Below, one piece after another: positions 12,005 through 25,238 of a stretch of DNA of 64,000 nt; the stretch's first letter is position 1; the number at the start of each line of letters is the position of its first letter. A model generated the notes under the pieces. The model ran no database searches. It worked only from the letters and a program-made list of their open reading frames with translations, and was not told where the DNA came from. Origin of the DNA: Gordionus sp. m RMFG-2023 (taxonomy: Eukaryota; Nematomorpha; Gordioida; Chordodea; Parachordodidae); assembly GCF_954871325.1 (NCBI RefSeq), contig NC_088779.1, forward strand, positions 17,176,846-17,240,845. Direction: 5' to 3'. A program made the position numbers and the translations under genes.

Positions 12005-12692
12005 AATACCTAAGCCGGGTCTAATTTTTTTTTTAAATACTTGCCGAGCCCAAATATTATAAAGCCGAATATTTTAAATCGCCATTATTATAAAAATTAA
12101 AAATAAATAAAATGTAATAAAAAATCATGTATCATTGAAAAATATACAACATTCATAAAAAATCATGTATCATTGAAAAATATACAACATTCATTCACTT
12201 ATCATATTTCCTATTTTTCGATCCTTGTAAAATATTGCTAGTTAAATATTATTCAAATTAATTATTGACTAATCATTATTGGTGATATTCAATCAAATTA
12301 AAAGCAACAAAACATTCAATATTTAAAATATAATACACTTTTTAAGAGGAAAATTTCCTTTCTCTATCCTATATTCAGGTATGCGTATATTACCAGAGAG
12401 AAAGCGAACTCAATTCTTTTACAACAAATGGAAAGATATGATAATTTGGAAAATTATATATATGGATTTTATTTGCTGAAAAATGGTCCGTAAAATGCCG
12501 AATAGGTATATTTTAACTTCCCTTTAAAGAAATCAGCGTGAAAATTTTTTTAAAAAAAATATTCGGGCCAGGCTGAAAAAATATTTTTTTTAAAAAATCC
12601 AGGCCAGCTGAAAATATTTTATTCCAGACCAGGCCGAATTTCTTTTATCGAATCCGGGCCGGGCCGTCCAAATGCTAAATCTGCAGGTCTCT
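12005..12692. mobile_element. GC-iteron hAT MITE family A, left-truncated
   Basis: It begins inside the family (AAGCCGGGTCTAATTTTTT) directly after the broken LINE. It contains the ATCGCCATTATTATA block shared with the copy at 54.65 kb, and ends with GGGCCGGGCC repeats and CTGCAGGTCTCTA. A 38-bp unit (ATCATGTATCATTGAAAAAT...) is duplicated in tandem at about 12,119-12,194. Confidence 0.7.
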
Positions 12693-14523
12693 AATAATTA
12701 CTAAATGTTTCATTTGATTTGTGGAATCGATTGACCCAAAAATTTATTTGATTTTAATAATAGCTGAGCTAAAATAAGCATATGAAGAAAAAACTAAATC
12801 TTAAATGCAATTTTTTCTGGCGCTTTAAAACTGGCTTAACATTTAATTCAATCGCATTTTAGTGAATTATTTCTGCAATTTATCAACGTTATTAATATTT
12901 CAATATTATATTAAACATTTTGTTATGCAACGATGAATCTGGAGATCTGTATTTAAAATTTCCATCCTCTCGAATTATCAAATAAACATTTCGGAGATAA
13001 TTTGTTACCATTGTTGCAACCTATTTACGAATTCTATTGTTCCGCAAAAGTTTGATAGGATTATTTTTTTTATAGATGACGATATTACTTGCATATACCA
13101 ACGTTTAGAGCAAAATCAGGGCAAAGGAAATGAACAATCATTCAATGAATCTCAAATAAAGAGAGGGGTCGAGTCACCCCCCCCCCCTAGTGATACTATT
13201 ATAAACAATTATTAAATCATTTTAAAAGATGAATTATGAATTTATCTCTCTAGCCTAGCAGGACTAGCCCTCATTTTTATGATTGCACATTCTTTATAAA
13301 CTCTTTATTAACTGAAACCCGTCTGATCATACTAAATATAATTTGATCTATTAATCTAATGGATTTTTTAGCATGCCCACCACCTTGTTTTATTTATTTT
13401 GTTACGCCACGACAGCTTTCTTTGGCTAAAATTATTTTAAAAGATAGAGCATTTATTCTTTTATTTTTCCTCAAAATCAGCTTGTGTCTTGTTTACCATT
13501 CGAAATCGTTTATTATTTACCTGGAACAGTATTTTAACCATATATTAATGGTTGTCTTAAATAATAAAGTTATTAAAGAACTTTTGCCTTTTAATTTTAA
13601 CTTATCGGGAATTTTTTTATTAGTTTTCTCCCCAAAATAGCTTTCCATAAGTGGTCTCTGAGTGTTTAGCATTTTTTGATATAATTTTAAAATGATATCG
13701 AAAAAATTCTCATGATATAAATTTTCATTTCGAAATTGCTAAGTGTTTTATTGTGATCTAATTCTCTATAGTATAAATTTTGTTTAACTAATAACTATAT
13801 TATCTTAAGTCTTGTTACATGGTTTTATTTATTATTTAAAGCCAATTGAATTCTATTTTAATAATGAATTATAAGATAATGCATGAAATATAAAATAATT
13901 AAACTAAACGTCAATGCAAATTTATTTCTGAAAAAAAACTGATATAATAGCATTATATAAATGATAATACTCAAAAATGTCTAAAAGAAAAATAATGAAA
14001 GATAACTGTCGTAAATGTGACATTTTCTAACATAATGTCAATCAATTTTTATGTATATATAAATATATATTAGTTTTAACAATTGTATAATTAATGAAAT
14101 GTCAGTCATTTCTGACAAAGATATTTGTTTTATATTTTTTGGAAAAGAATTACTTTTTAATTTTTGTAAAACTTGTGACTTTTTAATTTTGATAACTTTT
14201 TTTAATTTTAATAAAACCTTTTTGAATTATGATAACATTTTGCGCTTTTAATTTTTGACCTTTGTAATTTGATGAATATTTTTTATTTAATAAAGATGAT
14301 GAATTCATTTTATTCAATAAAGATATAAGTCCAAATTTTAGTTGTTGCATTTATTTTATAAGTCTTAATTTAGTTCATTAATTTGATAGTTTTCATTCTG
14401 AGTTTATTCTTATATTAGAATTTCGTTTTAGTAATTTTTGATATAGTTAACATTTGAACCTCTCTTGTCCTCTTGTTTTTGTCAATAACTTTTAATGATT
14501 ATGATGAAATATCATACCTTATA
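12693..14523. other. AT-rich spacer
   Basis: Nothing coding is supported. A 93-codon open frame at 13,359 has no recognisable domain and normal AT-rich random composition. There is a C-tract at about 13,180. Confidence 0.5.
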
Positions 14524-14531
14524 CTTGTATG

Positions 14532-17500
14532 CAGGGCCGTAGCCAGGAATTTTCACTTAGGGGGGCCAAGTGCTTACTTGGGGGGGGGGGGCACTATTTT
14601 TTTAAAATCAAACAAATAATTACGCATTCATAGAAATTTTTCCCCATTTTTATTAAAAATTTAATAACAAAGAAATACTATAATATGAATATACAAAGCA
14701 AAATAATACTATAATATGCATATACAAAACAAAATATTACTACTATAGAATACGGCGATTTTTATTTTTAAATTTTAGTATAAATGAACTAAAAGATAAA
14801 TTCTGCTTTATTCTTTTTTCATACGCCATTAATACTAAATTTTGTTTACATTTATCCTTCATAGACTCTCTACTGCTCGATAAAACTCTCTTTTATGTAG
14901 AGAACGAGGCCTCACAAGAAGCCGTTGATATCCCAATGATTGTCGCTGCTGAGTAGCATTTATATAATTCTTTAAATGCATGATTATATTTTTTTTTTAT
15001 ACATAATATCTAAGATATTTTCAAAATTATGATTTTCTTTAGCTTCCGAAGCTAGCAATCCTTTTGCTATCTTCATTTCATGATGCAGTGTTTCCATATT
15101 TAAGTTTAACAGGGATTATAATGGGGCCATTTTATCTGATAAAAAATAAACAGGGTCAAGGGGGGACAATGTATTAAAAGATGAAAAAAGATTAAAATCA
15201 TCTTCTGTAAATCGGTCTAAAAAACGATCCACAAAGTTATCTATAATTTCATAATATGTCCTTTTTAAAGAACTCCAATTGGAGTCTTTTTCACAATCGA
15301 ATTCTAGTTTGCTATCAACTAAAAAATCTTGGAAATTTTTAGGCGTTTTACGTACCCGTGATAATTTTTGGGGAGTAAGATTAAATTTTGATAAAGGTTT
15401 TTCAGCCTTAATCATAATCAAAGCAAAAGAATTATCACTTCTTTTATTTTTTAATATATTGATAGTAGAATCAATACAATTTTTAGCATCCACTAGATTA
15501 GTACCTACTGATTGTAGATACATATTTAGTGAATCTATTGTAATTAATATCTCATAAATTATGATGGCTAATATTATGTTACATTGAGATAAAAGACCAG
15601 AGGCTTCGACTGAATCATGAATTGAAATCTCTGAATTAAGAGTTCTATTAGAAAAGTAAAATAATACTTCACCAATAGCCTCAAAATTCTCATAAATAAT
15701 GCGAGATGTTTCCAAATGACCAGTCTACCTCTGGTCTAAAAGTCTCTTAAGGGTGTGGCCTGTTTATTTAAAGGATACGTTAAAACGCCTGAAAAAATTA
15801 TACAATGCATTTGATAAATTAAAAAAATTAGAAATAATAACAATATTATTATACCAATTTTGAACCACAAGATGCAACTTGTGGCTGAAACAATGTACAA
15901 AAGGAACATTTTTATTAATATTTTTTTGAAGAAGTGTTTGCACTCCTCCATTTCGGCCAGACATAACGTTTGCACCATCATATGCCTAGCTTATTATATT
16001 AGCTGAATTAATATTTAGATCATTAAGTTGCTTTAAAATGCAATCTGTAATGCTTTCAGCAGAAAGACACTCTAAATTAATGACCCTATTAAATTTTCTT
16101 GGATTTCTTTAGTAAAAATATAGCGAATTATTATGCTCAGGTTTTCACAACCTGAAGCATCTTTTGTCTCATCAGCTTTAAGACAAAAAAAGGCATCTCG
16201 CTTTTATTATATTTGTCTGAAATATGTTCAAGCACCATATCTGCCATAATGGATATTACTTCGGTTTGAATCTGTAGTGATGTATACTGGGAATTTTGGG
16301 GTATAAATTTCATAATTTTATTTAATTCAGTGTCTTTTTAGATGGTGTAGTAAAACATTGCTATTAATAGCCCAGAAGAATAAATTATGTTTTCATCTTT
16401 TGCAGCATCCGTAATATTTGTTGAACCAGTCCCACGGAAAGGTAGCTCTTGTATGTTAAGAAATAACATCAAATCAAATATTGATTTAATATAATATTGA
16501 TTACGATTAATTTGATCACCTCCCAACATTTTAGTTATTTCTGTACCTTTATTTATATTTTGATTTTTATCATGCCATATTGTAATTGAATTTAAATGAG
16601 CTTTTGAGCTCTCGTGTTTTAGCAGTCCCTAATTGGCAGCTAACGCATTTTTCCAATTTCTGAATCCCGTTTGTCCAAATTCTTCACTTGGATTACACAA
16701 GTATTTCCTACATGGAAAATAAAAGGCAGCGTCAGCTTCTACAGTATACTCCAACCAGCGGCCTCTATACCATGATTTTTGAAATGTTTGCCTTTCATGG
16801 ATATCTTTTTTCGCGTAATTGTTTAATTTGATTTGATTTATTCTGACCAAGGTCACCTGGGATTTGAATTGAACCATTAGAGGACTTTTTTGACACTAAA
16901 AATATTATAATTAATAAATTGTAATGAGGGAAAGGGTCATAAATAATAATGGTCATCAGGATGGGCGAAGGAAGGGCATGCTGAAAATGAACAAACACAA
17001 AATTTATCTTGTATTTAAGATACAAATATTTGCTATACTGTAGTGCCCAACCTTGATGAAGATTATCAGTAAAGTTGATCAGTAAAATTATAGATATTCA
17101 GTATTAAAAACTAGAAAAAGGTCATAAACATTATATCTTTAAAGATTAACAAAAAAATATAATATTTTTATATTTATAAATCAATTACTAGTTGCCTCTT
17201 GACAATGAGAGACTGAGCTGCTAGATGAGATGATTGAGTCTCTTCTTCGTCTTTATTTGTTTTAAAATCAAAATGTAATAATGAAACACCATAATCTCCT
17301 ACTCCTATTGATATTGTCAAAAATATATAAATAGAAAAATTTGGGTTAAATTTTAAACTATTTACCAACTTCCTCCTCCTGAGTGTTGTGAGGATCATTT
17401 TCTAGATTATTAGCTTCATTCATATCTTGAAATATGAGTGAATATATTTATTTTAATAATTAAAATTATTATACAAAAATGATAATATTAATAATAAATG

Positions 17501-18154
17501 TCTGTCTCTTATCTTATCTTATATAAAATAAATATATTATATGAAATAATAATATATAGGTATTGCCCTATATCAATATCATATAAGTCATGAAATAATA
17601 ATATAAATTTATACTAACTATGAGAAGAATCAGTTTCTGAAATTTCTGATGTATTATTACTAGTAGTTTGTAGAGGTGATGTTGCTTGACATTTGTTTAA
17701 CTTTAACAAAATAAGAGTTAATAACTGATTGTTTCTTCATAATTTTAAAATAAACGCTGTAAAATAAAATTACTGGTTATATATTATAATATAAATGTGA
17801 TACCTATAGAGAATGTTATACACAACAAAAACAAATGAAAAAAAAATGAATGAATGATAATTTAATATTGGGTAAAAATAAAAATAAAACAGGATAGAAA
17901 AAAATTTACAAACTAGACAATTTTGTAGAATAAATATTCAAAATTTATTTTAAAAATATATAAATAATCAATTCTAAATAGACATGTTTTTTAATTATTT
18001 TTGAATAAATATTCAAAATTTATATTAAAAATATAAAAATGATCAATTCTAAAAAAAAATTTCAAATTTGGGGGGTAGGATTTTTGGGGACCACTTTTGG
18101 GGGCCAAAAATTTTTTTGCGCCCCCCCCCCCCACCCCCCGTGGCTACGGCCCTG
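14532..18154 (-). mobile_element. hAT transposon with exact ends (ZMYM1 type)
   Basis: The ends are CAGGGCCGTAGCCAGGA at 14532 and the inverse TGGCTACGGCCCTG at 18154. The 8-bp target duplication CTTGTATG is perfect (14524-14531 and 18155-18162). Long G- and C-runs lie just inside the ends. The 3.6-kb body contains a decayed minus-strand transposase. End motif, duplication length and protein all agree on hAT. Confidence 0.95.
14870..16880 (-). pseudogene. hAT transposase, TTF zinc-finger/ZMYM1 type
   Basis: Read on the minus strand. A TTF-type finger region lies at about 16,880-16,640 (KSWYRGRWLEYTVEADAAF, then GQTGFRNWKNAL). The catalytic-region block MSGRNGGVQTLLQKN with FVHCFSHKLHLVV is at about 15,960-15,840. 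A 199-codon open stretch spans 15,715-15,116. The dimerisation end is near 15,000-14,830 (ISTASCEASFST, NLVLMAYEK). Frames are interrupted, so this copy is dead. Similar ZMYM1-like copies lie at 6.5 and 62 kb but are clearly distinct in sequence. Confidence 0.88.
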
Positions 18155-18162
18155 CTTGTATG

Positions 18163-18760
18163 ATAAAAGAATATATTATTATATTTTTTCTTGATCAGTC
18201 TATTTTTTTCATTTTTTATCTAATCGGCAAATTCCTGCTCCACTGAGCTATTTATTCGCTAATATTTATAAGATATTTTTAGCAGAAAATCGTTAACACT
18301 AAAATTGTCCACATCTTCTACGTGTCATTTTTTAATTTAGGGAGAATGTAAAAGGGGGCAGCATTAATCTTTCCTATCCTTATTTAAAATAGATGGGTAG
18401 GATAGGGAAAATAAATTTTTATCGTATGTTTTTAGATAAAGCACTCTTCCACAAAAAAATCAGATAATGAACCAGGCAATTATCTACAAAATGTTAATAA
18501 TGCTTCTCACAATGTAGAGCTAAATCAATAAATTACATAAAAGATGAGTGCAAAGATATATTATATATACTAGATAAGCTAAATATGCAAATCGTTTAAT
18601 AACAATAAAACTAACATTATTGAATACTTTATTATGCCATAAAATGCATTTTGATGAATTTTGTTTTCAAAAATTAGTTGCGGAAAAATTATAATATTGC
18701 GTTTTAATATGATTTAAGATTAAAAAATTATTTTATAAAAAAACGAAATGATTTTTAATA
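18163..18760. other. AT-rich spacer between two hAT elements
   Basis: No gene or repeat is recognised. Confidence 0.5.
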
Positions 18761-19388
18761 ATTCCACATAATGTTGTAAACGAAGTTCGTTTTTTTGAAA
18801 AACATGATGAACGACGTTCCTTTTATTTTTGACGAACTTTGACTCTGAACTTGTTCCTTTTTTTTGGTGAACGCGTTTGTTTTTTACGCTATTTCAATTT
18901 TAGAAAATCTTCTTATTTTAATTCATTTGAAAATAAAAAATAATTTAATATTAATCATAATTTTTTAAAAAAAAAGAATTACTTTTTTAATCAGCTCTTT
19001 CTTTTATCACATTTGAATTTTTTTAACCAGCCACTATTTCTGTCCTATAGTGTAGTTTATAAATTTGAATATATTATTTATAGATTAGCGTGAGCATGTA
19101 TTTGTTATTTTATCCTCATCATCTGATTATTACCATGGTCCAAATGTAATAAATACTTTACAGTAACATCATATATTTGATAAACTGATTCTCGCCTAGC
19201 GACATTTTGTCATGCGACACTTTTTCACCACACTATATCACGACGACTTTATTATTACTACACTTTATCACAACGGCAATTTATCACTTAGTTATTTGAT
19301 AGACGCATTATCATGCGACAGTTGAATACGCGACACTTTATCAAAGTAAGTAACTATAAATCAATATTTCTCGAGTAGAATAAATTGT

Positions 19389-20740
19389 TTATAAAATATT
19401 TAATTGCATGAAATATGTGCAATAGCTTTTAAAAATGCTAGAGAATCTGATAGTCCATAATTCGAAACATATATCTGAAATCGTTTTTTTATATCTTGAT
19501 ATTTCTTTGAGAAGTACGATGTTTTCCCTTTTATGACTTGAGAGCCATGTTTTTATGTTTTTGCATATCTTTTTGATTCCCACCTAAAAATTTTCAAAGC
19601 GTTGGAGAACATTGCTATAGGTATTGAATTCCATAATGCCACCCTTCAACAAAATTTGTTGTTCGGGCGACACCTTCTAACGTCGAATTGTGTTTGTTTC
19701 ATATTCTTACATTATAGAGAGGAGCTGCAAAAGTATTTCGTTGCCCTATAAATGTATAAATTTACAACAAATAAAATATTTTTTTACTGGGATTTCTACG
19801 TCCTCAAATATAGGTCTAGTAGGAAATATGCTCAGATGACCCATTCAATTCTCCAAATATTTCTGCCAAGGTATCAAATGAATTTCCAACATCATCCTCT
19901 GGGACATATGCAAGGGCTGATAAACACTTGCTATACAATCAAAAGTCATCATTAGACTCATACATTTCTATTAATCCTAAATCATTTATTTTTCTAATAA
20001 CGCTCTGTTTTAGATGAAAACATCCAAGGATATCTGCGAGTGGATATCCCGCCCTAAACGCATTTATCGGTGCCTGTTCGAAATACACCAATATTTTCCT
20101 CGGATGTGCCCCTGTTAATAACTGTTTCAACTGCTAAAATATAATTTAAATTATATCTCTTAAAATATAATATGATTACGTTTATCATCCTTGCATAGTA
20201 TGCGCTGTTTTATTTGGTAATAAGCAATATCTACCAACAGGATTCGCGCTCGATGCAATTTGAGAGTGGATAGTATAAAGTTGGAAGAATATTTTAGATA
20301 CAATTTTAAAGGTACACGATTTAGATAATCCTTCAGTATTTCATCCGTGCTCAACATTATATATCTTAAATTATTATTCCTAGGCCCGGAATCGTATTTA
20401 AGTATACCCCGTAACATTCTGGATACATGAAAGTGAGATCCCTAGGGATTGGAGGCAATATAATGGATGAACTTGATTTTCTATGCTGATGTAATGATCA
20501 ATAAAGGGCTGACTTATTTGACAACCATCAATGTATTGTTATATAATTTAATAATGTAGTTGCATGGACCAAAGGACTAGAATACTCACTTATTATTGAT
20601 TTCATCAGTGATAAAGCTTTTCTGGCATTAGATTTGGAAATTTCACCTTCATGAGTGTGATTAATGGGACTTCTTAAAATATCATTAAATTTTGTTGTTA
20701 TAAAAGAATTGCATTTTTGAGATTTATTTTTGGTGCACAT
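19389..20740 (-). pseudogene. MULE transposase with FLYWCH-type finger
   Basis: The order on the minus strand fits the family. At 20,740-20,528 is the end of a FLYWCH-like zinc finger (NHTHEGEISKSNARKALSLM). A middle part follows at 20,417-20,160. At 20,130-19,939 is the most conserved MULE block (FEQAPINAFRAGYPLADILG, CFHLKQSVIRKINDLGL). A C-terminal scrap lies at 19,583-19,389. It is broken in several places. No other MULE protein is visible in the window. Confidence 0.87.
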
Positions 20741-21084
20741 CCAGCATATTGATTTATTTTTATTTGTTCAAAATTTCGCATATTCATAATTTTGATATAA
20801 GAGGGTATTTCATTTTTTGATGTAAATCCGAATTCTAACATTATAATATAAAAATATATTCTTTAATATACATTAATATAGAAAATTGAGCTATATATAA
20901 AGAAAAAAAATAATATATTTATGGATAAATATAAAACCTTAAAAATTATAAATCTTTGTGAAAAAACGATTGACTTAAAATATATCAATTGATAAATACA
21001 TTTTTTCAAGAATTTTAAGAGGTAAGAATTTTTTTATTGTTATAATAAACATAACAAAAATACCACACTAAAATTTTATTATAA

Positions 21085-21362
21085 GTATCGCGTGATAAAG
21101 TATCGCATGATAAAGTGTCGTCGTGATAAAGTGTTGTGATAAAGAGTCGTCGTGATAAAATGTCGTCATGATAAGATGTCGTTATGATAAAGTGTCGCCG
21201 TTATGTTGTGATAAAGAGTCGTCGTGATAAAAAGTCGTCATGAAAAAATGTCGTCATGATAAAATGTCGTCATGATAAAATGTCGTCATGATAAAGTGTC
21301 GCCGTTAAAAAATGTCGACGTGATAAAGTGTCGCATGATAAAGTGACGCATGATAAAGTGAC
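21085..21362. repeat. 16-bp tandem array at MULE right terminus
   Basis: About 17 copies of a unit close to ATGTCGTCATGATAAA, with variants GTGTCGTCGTGATAAA and GTGTCGCATGATAAA. The inverse of these units forms the left terminus at 19,197-19,350. Repeats of this kind can bind transposase at many sites; that role is inference. Confidence 0.9.
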
Positions 21363-21742
21363 TCCAAATCTTACCAAATGTAAAATGTGATTAAAAAGTA
21401 TAATATCAGAAATCTTCAATTTCTAATTTAAAGAGATATTTATGGCAATATAAGTATCCTGTTAATAATTAGTTTTCGATTGTTGTATTTCATATGCTTA
21501 TTAAATTATTATAATTATTGTAATAGATATATAAAAACATTAAATATTCTATATTATTATATAACATTATAGATATAAAATAGTTAATAACTTTTAGAAT
21601 ATGGTTATTTTTAGCGTGCTTATTAAATTTCGCTATTATTTTTAAGATTTATCGAAGGTTTTATATCTAAATAGTTGAAGACAGACAATTTAAAATAATA
21701 TAAATAATTTTATATTATATGTAAAAGTTTTGTATTAAAAAT

Positions 21743-24700
21743 CAGAGTTGTTAACGCTCCTTTTTAAAAATAGCTAGCTCCGGTTCCCGCTCTTACCTTC
21801 TCAAAAGGAGCTAGTTCTCGCTACTAAATTTTTAAAAGGAGCTAACTCCCACTCCAAGTAATGGAGTGCCACTCTATAGCCACTCCCTTGATTGTTTTTT
21901 TTATAAGTACACGAAATAAAATGATATTCTTTATCAAGTTTTATTTATATTAAATGTATCAAAATATTTATAATCTCTCACTAGCTTTTAAAAGTAATAA
22001 AATTTTCAAATTTGAATCTAACAAGCATCTAAGCCTCTCCCCTAAAACCTGTTTAACAATACTAAACAGGCGCTCAACGGGAGCACAGGAGGGAAGGGGT
22101 ATTGTATTTTATAAAAATAATTTTTAAATCGGGAAATTTATAAAAATAGTAATTAAATATTTGTCCAATATATTATCTTCCTGATGATCAATTTCATAGA
22201 ATCCAAAAAATCTTCCAAATCATTGCAGGGTTCCCGTGAACTAGTAGCTATTTTTGTATCAGGAATTTGTTTTCTAAAAAAATTAATTAATTTATATTTT
22301 AGTTTCATATTTTGTGCATTTTTTATACATTCACAATTTAATTTGAATGCAGGATGGATAAGAGGCAATGATATTTCATCATTATAAACATTTGAAAATC
22401 TGCAATAAAGTTATTTAAATAGATAATTTATTTTTTATTATAAATCTTTTATTAATACTGTACCGCTTATAAGAGACTCTCCAAGAGTTGGCAAAACTCT
22501 AAACCTGCTAAGTGTCATTTATTTTTGAAGTAAGTTTAGAAATGATTAGATTTAAGTAATCAATATCCATATAAAGCTCCCTATCAAGGATTTTTATAGA
22601 TTTTGCTAAAGGCTTCAACCTAAAATTAATCTATTTCAATAAGATAACGATTATATTAATATTTATTTGGCTATACTCTTTAATAAATTTACGTTCTTGA
22701 GAGATATAACGTATAAGCCATGGTTATCACATAAATCATCCTCTTTGTTTTTCACTAAATATTTTATCTACCAAAATCATAGATTCATAATACGAATTCC
22801 ATCTAGTGTGGGCATATCAGATACCTACCCAATTTTTTGATAATATTATATGCCATATTGGTAGACATATTTTGTTTATTCCATAAAGATTGACACTTTT
22901 GGAAGGAACTTTGAGATATAATTTTAAAGCTTCTGTCAGCTAAAGCTTTCTCTGCATCAACTGTGGCCACCAAATTGATATTGTGGCAGGCACATCGTAA
23001 ATGTTGTGGTAGATAATCATAGCTTTCGGCTCTGTTATTTAGAATATCATCAACATCCACAAATTGGAAATCTTCATCCACCTCAGAACTTTATCTCAAA
23101 CATTCTAAAAAACAAAAGGAAAGTTATATATAATTTTAAAATAAATAATTAAGATTACCTGAACGCCTTCACAAAGTTTCTGCCATTATCAATAATGGTT
23201 TTTATTACTTTTAAATTTTGAAACTTTTATGTAAATCATTATTAATCTTGGCCAAAACATCGAAAGTGTGCTTGCCTTGAACACGTTTTGAGGCTAAAGC
23301 TTCAGATTTTCTTTGCAATGACTTTGAGTCAATCTAATAAGCTGTTACACTCAAGAAAGACCTTTATAAAAAAAGTTAAATTAATCAGGCACATTTTAAA
23401 AAGATAGACCTTCTAAATCCACCCCAGCAATCAGCTGTAGTATACACATAAGATACTTCATAAAGCATTTCTATAATATCATCCATCATCTTATCATAAC
23501 GCAAACAAATCTTTGTTACTAGCGTTTGGTGGCACATCACCTTTGCTTGACAAAGGTAGGATTGTCTAAGTTGATAATGGAACTTCAATGACATAATCAA
23601 TGATTGCATTATCTCCATCATTTTTGAAGGTTCATAATCTTTTTGATTAAAATTTAATAGGGATAGTTTTTTTCTCAGAAGACTTTATTTTTTGGCTAAT
23701 ATCTTTCTTATTATAATTATTGATATGATTTTCAATTTTTGAATATTGATTTACATGTACTCTCTAAATATATATTTATAAATTAAAATTTGTTTTATAA
23801 AATCAACTTTATTTTACTAATAATCTGACATCAAATTATTAAGATTTTTTTTAATAAGAAATGGATAAATATTTAACGAAATGGGCAGTATAAAAATTAT
23901 TTGTATTTTTTTTGAGTTAATTAATTTTTAAGTTTTATTTTTTATTTTTGGCAGTATTCAAATTAAAAAGGCAGTTTATAAATATTTGCAATGGATTTTA
24001 TTTTTGGCAGTTAATAATTTTATATAAAAATAATTATTTATCGTTTCTAAATTATTAAAATAAAACGTTAATAGTTGATCAAAATAAAATAAGAAAAAAT
24101 ATATAAAAATAAGATTAAATAAAATATAAATTGATAGTTTTTGGAAGTTACAATATATTTAAGTAAAGTCAATTAATAGAAGTTATTCAAGTTTATATGA
24201 AATAAAAATATTTTAATTAAGTTTAGAACAAAAAAGTGTTTAGTAAAAAAAAGTAATGAGCAAATTAAAATAAATATTAAAATATATTTAAAAAAGAATC
24301 ATATGTAACAAACCAAGCTCAACTATAATGAATTGCCCAGAAATAATTATAGCCATTTAAAAAAATATTTTACTAAAATAAATAAAAAAATAGTTATCAT
24401 TTTGTATTTAAAAGAAAGATTTTTTACTTTTAGTTGCTTTTTTAGGTTGAAGCTGCTCACTTTTGATAATAAAATAGTATTTACACATAATAAACATTTG
24501 GCCCTAATATTCGTTTCATTAGGATCATTATTATCTAACTCTTTTAGAAGAGGAAATAATTTTTGTACGATGGAAATGGATACTAGATTTCTTCTTCTAT
24601 GATGACTGGATCCATAATATCAAAAATTATTTTTTATCATATATATAATCTATAAAATGAATATCAATATAACTTACAAGATTTTTCAAGAAATTTTCAA

Positions 24701-24978
24701 TATAAAAAGAAAGAAAAACTTGATGTTTAATATTTTAACTGATTAGATGAAAAACCAATATAAAACTCGGCTCAACATTCAATATTGCATAAATTTAAAA
24801 CAAATAAAATTTCATTTTTATTAAATTTTAATTAAGAAATAAATGGATTTATTAATATTTAAAAAATAATTTAATTTATACATTAAATTTTAGAGCGAAG
24901 GCGGTAAATAGCTCCCGCTCCTGATTTTTAAAAGGAGAAAAGTGTAGCGGCTCTCCAGGAGCGCCGTTCCTTAATCTG
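21743..24978 (-). mobile_element. hAT transposon (BED type) with exact ends
   Basis: It starts CAGAGTTGTTAACGCTCC at 21743 and ends with the inverse of CAGATTAAGGAACGGCGCTC at 24978. The perfect 8-bp target duplication TTAAAAAT is at 21735-21742 and 24979-24986. Subterminal arrays of GGAGCTAACTCCCACTCC-like repeats lie inside both ends (to about 21,890 and from about 24,897). Length is 3236 bp. It sits inside the family B element and is therefore younger than it. Confidence 0.95.
22050..24600 (-). pseudogene. hAT transposase, BED zinc-finger type
   Basis: On the minus strand: a BED-finger piece at about 24,540-24,450 (RAKCLLC, FNLKKQL); YVYTTADCWGG at 23,450-23,400; LPQHLRCACHNINLVATVDA followed by SLWNKQNMS at 23,020-22,860; a helical part at 22,368-22,153; and the dimerisation motif PVERLFSIVKQVL near 22,070-22,030. 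Several frame breaks and stops are present. It is a different subfamily from the ZMYM1-type hATs in this window. Confidence 0.88.
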
Positions 24979-25238
24979 TTAAAAATTTAAAATAATTTTT
25001 TTTTAAATAATAAAAATATTTTTTTACTGACTTAAAACTATTAATTGTATTTATTTATAATTAAATTAAATATAAAATGAAATTATAAAAAAAAATTGAT
25101 TCGTAAAGTTATGAACGAATGTGAACACGTCCTTTTTTTGGAGGTAAACGTTGAATGTAAACGCATTTGATTTTGCTATGAACGTTGATCCTCGAACGCC
25201 TTCGATTTTTTAGAAGTGTTTATAGCACTAATTCCACA

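Larger units (their letters stand above)
19190..21364 (-). mobile_element. Mutator-like element (MULE) with tandem-array termini
   Basis: It is inserted in family B; the copy at 57.66 kb shows the uninterrupted sequence across the site. The termini are inverted arrays of short repeats around GTGTCGCATGATAAA. The right array has about 17 units of roughly 16 bp (21,085-21,362), the left array is shorter and more decayed (19,197-19,350). It carries a minus-strand MULE transposase. The exact outer base and target duplication could not be fixed. Confidence 0.82.
18769..25230. mobile_element. hAT family B element containing two later insertions
   Basis: The ends are TAATGTTGTAAACGAA at 18769 and, inverted, TAGTGCTATAAACACTTC at 25230. 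The exact 8-bp target duplication ATTCCACA occupies 18761-18768 and 25231-25238. Arrays of GAACG/CGTTC-type repeats lie inside both ends. After removing the MULE and the BED-type hAT nested in it, about 1 kb remains and has no coding capacity, so it is a non-autonomous element. Its uninterrupted left half can be compared with the copy at 57,656. Confidence 0.92.

Noticed and set aside
13359-13640. 93-codon plus-strand open frame
   Set aside because: Hydrophobic, AT-driven composition with no recognised domain, splice context or neighbours; expected by chance in this sequence.
19197-21362. CRISPR-like look of the regular repeats flanking 19.2-21.4 kb
   Set aside because: Units are adjacent with no unique spacers and occur inverted at both ends of a MULE; the sequence is eukaryotic.
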